From assembly GCA_029204045.2 (NCBI GenBank), contig CM055073.1:29746599-29810598 (forward strand): DNA of 64,000 nucleotides. The letters run 5' to 3'. This document shows positions 57,371-64,000 of the stretch, one piece after another. The first letter of the stretch is position 1; each line of letters opens with the position of its first letter. This DNA is from Tillandsia leiboldiana (lineage: Eukaryota; Streptophyta; Magnoliopsida; Poales; Bromeliaceae). A program made the translations under genes and the position numbers. A model generated the notes under the pieces. That model saw only the letters and a program-made list of their open reading frames with translations. It searched no databases and had not been told where the DNA came from.

Positions 57371-57405
<35 letters not shown>

Positions 57406-57407
57406 AT

Positions 57408-57783
57408 TGTTAGAGATAATGCTAATTAGTTAGAATTAGATTATCTAATATAGTTGGTTGTTTAAATTACGATAAAAATAAATCTAATTAGATATGATAT
57501 CTAATTAGAGTATTATTTTATATAATAATTTATAAATAAAAAGGTCAGGGCTATTATAGTTAACAAAGCCGGAGTTGTCTTAATTAATTAATGATGCCTA
57601 AGACGTAAGGGCAAATTGATTTCTTCAATAAAGACAAGTTTAGTTTCCTTCCATTAAAATGTATCCGATTTTTTTATTATTTGTCTTTGTCTTTTTTTAT
57701 TTTCTATTCTATTTTTTGTGGAAATTTCTATATATCATAACAAGTTTATAGAAGATAAGTATTGGAGGCCCACCGCCGTAACA
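57408..57783 (+). repeat. Copia 5' LTR
   Basis: 376 bp, TGTTAGAGATAATGC to CCGCCGTAACA; inner differences from the 3' LTR are numerous, especially between 57505 and 57730. Confidence 0.95.
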
Positions 57784-57823
57784 AGTGGTATCAGAGCCTT
57801 GTTTTCAAGAGAAGAAGATACTG

Positions 57824-58850
57824 ATGGCGTTTAACAGTGCCAACGGAGTTGCACAAGGATTCCCAATATTCAAAGGGGACAATTATGATTTTTTGTGCGT
57901 GAAGATGCTGACGTTGCTGCGATCCCAAGATTTATGGGATTTTGTTGAAAAATGATATAAGAAAGCAACTGGAGAGAATTTGAAAAAAGATGCGGTGGCG
58001 TTTTTCTTTATTCAACAATCTATGGACGATTCAATATTTTCCCACATTGCCGGCGCTATCCGATCGAAAGAAGTATGTGATATATTATAGAAGGAATACA
58101 AAGGTAATGAAAAAATGCTCAGAATTAATATTCAAACTTTAAAAAGAAAAATTTGAGACTTCATTTATCGAAGAAAAAGAAAATATTCATACATTTTATT
58201 TTAGAATTTTGGAATTAGTTATCTTAATGCGTACCTATGGTGAACAAATTACTGATCAAACAGTAGTTAAAAATTTTTTAAGAAGTTTGACGAAAAAATA
58301 CGATGATGTAGTTTCTGCTATAGAAGAAGTAAAAAATTTATCTAAATTATCTTGTAGCGAACTTCTTGATTCTCTCTTAGCACATGAGGAATGAAAAGAT
58401 AGAACAAAATTTTTTTCTGAGCATACTTTTCAAAGTGAATCGAAAGGTAATGAAAAAGATAAATTAGATACTTCTAATCGCCAAGCTTCAACATCTGGAG
58501 ACTATGGTAGAGGTCGAGGTCGTGGTCGTGGTAGAACAGAAATTTTTTCTGAGCATACTTTTCAAAGTGAATCGTAAGGTAATGTAAAAGATAAAACAGA
58601 TACTTCTAATCGCCAAGCTTCAGCATCTGGAGACCACGGTAGAGGTCGAGGTCGTGGTCGTGGTAGTGGCCGTGGTAGAGGTCGCGGCGGTAGATCGGAT
58701 GGATACAATAACAGAAACGGTAAAGGATCAGGTAATCAAAATCAGAGAACCTACAGAAATAATGATCAGCCCCATAATTATAAAAATATTTAATATTATT
58801 ATTGTTAGAAATTTGGCCATGTCGAGTGGTTTTGTGGATTGAAATAACAA
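57824..58850 (+). pseudogene. Copia gag remnant
   Basis: Starts with ATGGCGTTTAACAGTGCC, giving a FPIFKGDNYDFLCVKM motif, the N-terminus of copia Gag proteins. Stops occur within the first 50 codons and again near 58090 and 58155. A clean frame at 58209-58394 (TYGEQITDQTVVKNFLRSL, then KKYDDVVSAIEE) is the typical middle of the protein. A Gly/Arg-rich (GRGRGRG) section follows, partly duplicated (about 58430-58560 and 58540-58690), then a decayed CCHC zinc knuckle (KFGHVEWFC near 58808-58840). It cannot make an intact capsid protein. Confidence 0.8.
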
Positions 58851-59067
58851 AACACTAATTTTGCTTAAGAAAATAATGAAAACGATAATGTATTTTTTGC
58901 ATGTCGTTCATTAGAAAAAACTGCTAATAGTATTTGGTATGTCGATAGTGGTTGTAACAGTCACATGACATGAAAAGAATAGAACTATTAATTTGGATAA
59001 ATCTGTTAAAGGCCGAATGACGATGGGTGATGGCTATGTTTAGGACGTGCATGGAAGAGGTACAATT

Positions 59068-59349
59068 TATTGGCTATTTATTTATGGATTAAAATAAGCC
59101 CAACTTCCTACCCCATGACAATAGGCCCAGGAGACTAATAAGTTGAGTTGGGTAAGCCCAATAAGTTGAGTTGGGCTGCGGTCCACAATAGATCTAACGG
59201 CAAGAGGCCCAACAATAGACCTAATGTCCAGGTGGATTGAGTCCGGTCGAGACCCGTGGGCGCTGTGTCTGTACGTTTTAAGTGAATTGGTTGCGTATTT
59301 CTAACAGCTCAAGCTTTTGGGATTAATGGTTAGCTCCAACGATCCGACA
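59068..59349 (+). repeat. 282-bp solo-type LTR inside the copia, copy 1
   Basis: TATTGGCTATTTATTT (first G mutated to A) to GATCCGACA. Flanked by CAATT at 59063-59067 and 59350-59354. It interrupts the junction of protease and integrase. A near-identical copy lies at 59958-60239. Confidence 0.75.
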
Positions 59350-59957
59350 CAATTGAGGCAAATATTTCTGGAATTCAAAAAATAAATAAATTTGAAAAAT
59401 TTTGTGAAACGAATGATATTCGCAGGCAGTTGACAACCAGTTACATGTCTCAACAGAATGGCGTTGCTGAACGCAAAAATCAAAGTTTAGTAGAGATGGC
59501 AAAAAGTATGTTGAATGCGAAAGGATTTTCAAATAAATTTTGGGCAGAAACGGTATCTACTGCAGCATACATTTTTAATAGAAGCCCAACTTTGGTACTG
59601 GATAATATTACACCTTATGAAACATGGACAGGTTGGAAGCCGAAGGTAAAACATTTTAAAATTTTTGGATCGGTTTCTTTTGTTCATATTCCATCACAAA
59701 ATAGGCAAAAATTGGATAATGATAGTAGAAAGTGTATTTTTGTAGGTTATAGCGAAAGAAGTAAATCCTATCGATTTTATAATTCTGTTACTAACTCCTT
59801 AATTATAAGTCATGATGCTATATTTGATGAACAAAAAGGTTGGGATTAGAGTGCAAAAGCATAGGATAATCCACTTTCGATATTAGGAGATGAAACTACT
59901 ATTGAGAATAAGAATAATAGCGAAAATACTATAAGTACCGAAACAACACCATATGAT

Positions 59958-60239
59958 TGTTGGCTATTTATTTATGGATTAAAATAGGCCCAACTTCCTA
60001 CCACGCGACAATAGGCTCAGGAGATTAATAAGTTGAGTTGGGTGAGCCCAATAAGTTGAGTGGGGCTGCGGTCCAGAATAGATCTAACGGCAAGAGGCCC
60101 AACAATAGACCTAACGTCTAGGTGGGTTGAGTCCAGTCGAGATCCGTGGGCGCTATGTCTGTACGCTTTAAAGGAATTGGTTGCGAATTTCTAACAGCTC
60201 GAGCTTTTGGGATTAATGGTTAGTGCCAACAATCCTACA
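59958..60239 (+). repeat. 282-bp solo-type LTR inside the copia, copy 2
   Basis: TGTTGGCTATTTATTT to AATCCTACA, followed by CAATT (60240-60244). The left flank is duplicated integrase sequence, so the LTR seems to have been copied by tandem duplication, not by a second insertion. Confidence 0.75.
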
Positions 60240-62499
60240 CAATTGAGGCAAATATTTATGGAATTCAAAAAATAAATAATGTTTTATATGTTTCTAGTTT
60301 GAATTCCAATCTTTTTAGTGTGGGTCAATTTTTGAAAGAATGTTATTCATTTATTTTTGAAGATTCTAAGTGCACTATTTATAAAGATAAAATAAAAGGG
60401 AATTATTTTTTGAAGTTCCGATGACAAAAAATAAAGTTTTTTCTATTCATGTTGCAATGAAAGTAGTGCTAGATGATGATTGGTTATGGCACTATAGATA
60501 TGGTCACTTAAGTTTTAAGGGGCTTGATTTATTACATAAAAAGAATATGGTTGATGGTTTGCATTTGGTGCATAATAATGGTTCTGTATATGAAAGTTAT
60601 GGGTTAGGAAAGCATCACAGAGACTCTTTTCCAAGAAACAGCAATTGGAGAGCCAAAAGATCATTAAAATTGATACATGCCGATGTTTGTGGGCTGATGC
60701 AGACACCGTCGCTCCGCAACAATTATTATATTGTGGTTTTTGTGGATGACTATAGTCGGATGACTTGGATTAATATTTTATTAAAAATAAATCCAAAACT
60801 TTTGATGTTTTTCAAAAATTTAAAAATTTAGTCAAAAACGAATCCGGTTATTATATTAGTACTCTCCGTACAGATCGATGGGGGAACTTTATTTCTAATA
60901 AATTTGAAAAATTTTGTGAAACGAATGGTATTCGCAGGCAGTTGACAACCAGTTACACGCCTCAACAGAATGGCGTTGCTGAACGCAAAAATCAAAGTTT
61001 AGTAGAGATGGTAAAAAGTATGTTGAATGCGAAAAGATTTTCAAATAAATTATGGGCAGAAGCGGTATCTACTGCAGTATACATTCTTAATAGAAGCCCA
61101 ACTTTGGTACTGGATAATATTACACCTTATGAAGCATGGACAGGTTGGAAGCCAAAGGTAAAACATTTTAAAATTTTTGGATCGGTTTTTTTTGTTCATA
61201 TTCCATCGCAAAATAGGCAAAAATTGGATAATAATAGTAAAAAGTGTATTTTTGTGGGTTATAGCGAAAGAAGTAAATCTTATTGATTTTATAATTATGT
61301 TACTAAGTCCTTAATTATAAGTCGTGATGCTATATTTGATGAACAAAAAGGTTGGAATTGGAGTGCAAAAGCATAGAATAATCCACTTTCGATATTAGGA
61401 GATGAAACTACTATTGAGAATAAGAATAATGGCAAAAATATTATAAGTACCGAAACAACACCACATGCTTCACCACGAATTTCACTAGAAACTTTGCCTG
61501 AAACGACACCGAGAAAAGTTAAATTGCTTAGTGAAATATATAAACGGTTCATGTATACAAAATGTGGAGAACCACAAACTTTCGAGGAAGCAGCAAAATC
61601 TGGCGATTGGTGTAAAGCTATGAATGAAGAAATTGCAGCGCTAGAGAAAAATAATGCATGGGAACTTGTTGAACCATCCACAGAAAAGGAAGTTATCGGG
61701 TTGAAATGGATATACAAGGCAAAATATAAACCAGATGGATCGATTTAGAAAATAAAAGCACGTTTAGTTGCAAAAGGTTACTTACAGCAAGAAGGTATTA
61801 ATTTTAATGAAACCTTTGCACCCGTAGCTAGATTTAATACTATCCGAACTGTTTTGGCTTTGGCTGCACAAATTAAATGGAAAGTTTTTCACTTTGATGT
61901 TAAATCAGCTTTTCTTAATGAATTTTTGGATAAAGAAGTTTTTGTTGAGCAGCCGCAGGGCTACAAAATTAAAGAATAAGAAGATAAAGTCTACAGACCG
62001 CGAAAGATGTTATATGGATTAAAACAGGCACCAAGAGCCTGGTATAGTCGGATCGATTCACACTTTATTCAAAACGAATTTTCTAAAAGTGAAAGTGAAC
62101 CCACATTTTATATCAAATCTCGAGGTACGGAGATTTTGATTGCTTGCCTTTATGCTGATGACTTGATTTACACTGAAAACAGTACAGAATTGATCAATGA
62201 TTTTAAGAAAAATATGATGACCGAATTTGAGATGACTGATCTTGGCCCCATGAGTTATTTGTTAGGTCTAGAGGTAAAACAAGAAGATAATGGAATTTTT
62301 ATCTGTCAAAAAAAATATCTTGATGATTTACTTGAGAAGTTTAATATGAAAAATTGCAATCCTGTACAAAATCCAATGGGTACGAATATGAAGCTATCAT
62401 TGGATGATGGAGAAGAAAAAAATGATTCTGATTGGGAGTTTACTCTATATTGGTAACAAAAAGACCAGATATTATATATATGACATTTTTATTATCAAG

Positions 62500-62720
62500 A
62501 TTTATACAAAGCCCAAGTAAAATCCATTGAGGGGCGACGAAAAGGATATTGAGATACTTGAAAGGAACAAGAGAGGGGCGACGAAAAGGATATAAGATTT
62601 ATACAAAGCCCAAGTAAAATCCATTGAGGGGCGACGAAAAGGATATTGAGATACTTGAAAGGAACAAGAGAGGGGCGACGAAAAGGATATTGAGATACTT
62701 GAAAGGAACAAAAGACCACG
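62500..62720 (+). repeat. Short tandem duplications in the reverse transcriptase/RNase H linker
   Basis: A unit of about 92 bp starting gatttatacaaagcccaagt occurs twice. Within it, ggggcgacgaaaaggatatt plus the following gagatacttgaaaggaacaa recurs as a shorter unit. Confidence 0.8.
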
Positions 62721-62922
62721 GACTGTGGTATACTAACGCTAACGAATTTTTTTTTTTTGGTTGTTCTGATAGTGACTGGGCAGGTTCGATAGATGATCAA
62801 CGGAGCACGAGCAGGTTTGTCTTCAATTTTGGTACAGGAGCAATATGTTGGTCTTCCAAAAAACAGCAGTCAACGGCTCTATCATCTTCAGAAGCCGAAT
62901 ACATAGCGGTTATGACTGTTAT

Positions 62923-63076
62923 TGTAATGACCCGACCCACTAGCAATAATAACTTGTTGGGCCCAAACCACAGCCCAAAATGCTTAAGTCCAGTTATTAT
63001 TACTAGTGTCCATGTCTTTTATAAACCCAATCATAATTTCATCCACATCCGATGTGGGACCATTGGGGGCGTCACA
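62923..63076 (+). mobile_element. 154-bp TRIM-like solo LTR in the copia RNase H
   Basis: TGTAATGACCCGACCC to GGGGGCGTCACA. The flanks GTTAT (62918-62922) and GCTAC (63077-63081) differ by two C-to-T changes. The RNase H coding sense implies GCTAC is the original. Related to 37908-38008. Confidence 0.7.
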
Positions 63077-63391
63077 GCTACATGTCAAGTAATCTGTATG
63101 CGTCGAATCTTAACAGATTTGAAGTACGAGCAAAAAGATCCAACTGTAATTTATTGCGATAATAAATCGACTATCGCAATGGCAAAAAAACAAGTTCATC
63201 ACAGTCGAACCAAACAAATCGAATTGCGACATCATTTTATTCGTGAATATATCGCTAACGGTCAAATCGAGTTGATATACTGCTCTACCGAAGAGCATAT
63301 GATCGATATTTTTACAAAGCCGCTACCTTTGGAAAAATTCATATTTTGCCGAGAGAATATCGGTGTAAAGAACATTAGTATTATGGGGGAG

Positions 63392-63765
63392 TGTTGGAAT
63401 AATGCTAATTAGTTAGAATTAGATTATCTAATATATTTGGTTGTTTAAATTGTGATAAAAATAAATCTAATTAGATATGATATCTAATTAAGATAAGATT
63501 TTGTGTAATAATCTATAAATAGAGAGGTCGGGGCTATTATAGTTAACGAAGTCGGAAACGCCTTAATTAATTAATGATGCCTAAGGCGTAAGGGCAAATT
63601 GATTTATTCAATAAATACAAATTTAGTTTACTTTCATCAAAACGTACTAGATTCTTTTATTAAATGTCTTTCTCTCTTCTCTTTTCTATTCTATTTTTTG
63701 TGATAATTTCTATATACCATAACAAGTTTATAGAAAATAAGTATTAGAAGCCCACCGCCGTAACA
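63392..63765 (+). repeat. Copia 3' LTR
   Basis: 374 bp, TGTTGGAATAATGC to CCGCCGTAACA; compare 57408-57783. Confidence 0.95.
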
Positions 63766-63770
63766 ACCAT

Positions 63771-64000
63771 GTGTATATGAGATTTGCAGGTTGGTTGTGT
63801 TACACTTCGTATATGGAGGAGTATTTCTATACATACGACAAATCTATTAGCGTGCCCCCAAGAGCTTTCGCTGTAATATGGGGCATGATACTTGCGACAT
63901 GCTCACTCAAAATCCATTTTTTTTCTGTACCGGTCTTAACACATTTTTTTTCACAAAAACATTTGAAAAATTAATAATTTGGAGACACCCTTAGAAAAGG
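63771..64000. other. Flank right of the copia element
   Basis: No gene or repeat recognised before the window ends. Confidence 0.4.

Larger units (their letters stand above)
58930..61380 (+). pseudogene. Copia protease and integrase remnants with duplicated segment
   Basis: Protease active site WYVDSGCNSHMT (Asp-Ser-Gly) near 58937-58972. The integrase zinc region HYRYGHLSF ... LHKKNMV appears at about 60490-60560, with its cysteine pair lost. Catalytic residues: HADVCG, FVDDYSR and the Glu in NGVAERKN. The NGVAERKN segment is present twice (59390-59950 and 60900-61440), the first copy preceded by an LTR and missing the upstream integrase half. Several stops. Inactive. Confidence 0.82.
61494..63412 (+). 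pseudogene. Copia reverse transcriptase and RNase H remnant
   Basis: Reverse transcriptase starts FEEAAKSGDWCKAMNEE, with NAWELVEPSTEKEVIG, the ARLVAKGY and HFDVKSAFLN regions, MLYGLKQAPRAWY, and the catalytic LYADDLIYT (near 62148-62174). In-frame stops occur at about 61746 and 61977. The RT/RNase H connection contains short tandem duplications (62500-62720). RNase H reads DSDWAGSIDDQRSTS ... SSSEAEYIAV; it is split by a 154-bp insertion, then resumes with CQVICMRRILTDL ... YCDNKSTIAMAK ... DIFTKPLP. Not functional. Confidence 0.85.
57408..63765 (+). mobile_element. Old, defective Ty1/copia retrotransposon
   Basis: LTRs 57408-57783 (376 bp) and 63392-63765 (374 bp), each TGTTRGA to CCGCCGTAACA. 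Perfect ACCAT duplications flank it (57403-57407, 63766-63770). Primer site TGGTATCAGAGCC at 57786-57798; polypurine tract TATGGGGGAG just before 63392. Gene order gag, protease, integrase, reverse transcriptase, RNase H identifies Ty1/copia. The LTRs differ at many sites (by eye more than 10 percent), and the interior carries stops, a solo-LTR insertion that is now present twice, a TRIM-like insertion and rearrangements, so it is long dead. Confidence 0.95.

Overview
This is plant nuclear DNA, almost certainly from a monocot. The evidence is one single-exon gene of the CLAVATA2 family, plant-type transposons of several orders, and AT-rich intergenic sequence full of (TA)n and (CT)n microsatellites. 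A non-grass monocot such as a bromeliad would fit, but that is a guess. No RNA genes or CRISPR arrays were recognised.

The only host gene I can defend is CLAVATA2-like (33570-35660, minus strand). It codes for a 696-residue leucine-rich-repeat receptor-like protein that lacks a kinase domain. Almost everything else is mobile DNA, much of it nested.

(1) 2935-26435 is a Mutator-like element (MULE) with about 136-bp terminal inverted repeats, a 9-bp target duplication differing at one base, and palindrome clusters just inside both ends. Its transposase coding exon is split in frame by a Ty3/gypsy-type LTR element with 4.3-kb LTRs and only 2.26 kb of non-coding interior. A 100-N gap (10759-10858) separates two near-identical 6.7-kb blocks (about 4043-10758 and 10860-17597). 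These are most simply two overlapping contig ends that were never merged. Collapsing them gives a MULE of about 16.7 kb, or about 5.8 kb once the retroelement is also removed.

(2) 26446-33300 is AT-rich and packed with small terminal-inverted-repeat elements. They include a cluster of microsatellite-flanked MITEs resembling the rice Micron type, and copies of a roughly 545-bp repeat.

(3) 36000-41000 holds more MITEs, an inverted second copy of a telomere-repeat-bearing MITE (first copy 224-861), and a complete TRIM retrotransposon (40167-40743).

(4) 41047-51357 is a three-level nest. A short CACTA-type element contains a complete PIF/Harbinger element (41220-51265). That element has a three-exon transposase with an intact DDE triad and a Myb/SANT gene split in frame by a 4.17-kb solo LTR. 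It also carries a 1-kb G-rich imperfect repeat open in many frames.

(5) 57408-63765 is an old, heavily broken Ty1/copia element. Its interior carries a 282-bp LTR present twice, a duplicated integrase segment and a 154-bp TRIM-like solo LTR.

The best candidates for something under-described are the telomere-repeat MITE, the mirror-symmetric terminal architecture of the MULE, and the minisatellite block inside the 4.3-kb LTRs. None is a host-encoded multi-gene system. All reading was by eye, without alignment or database search.
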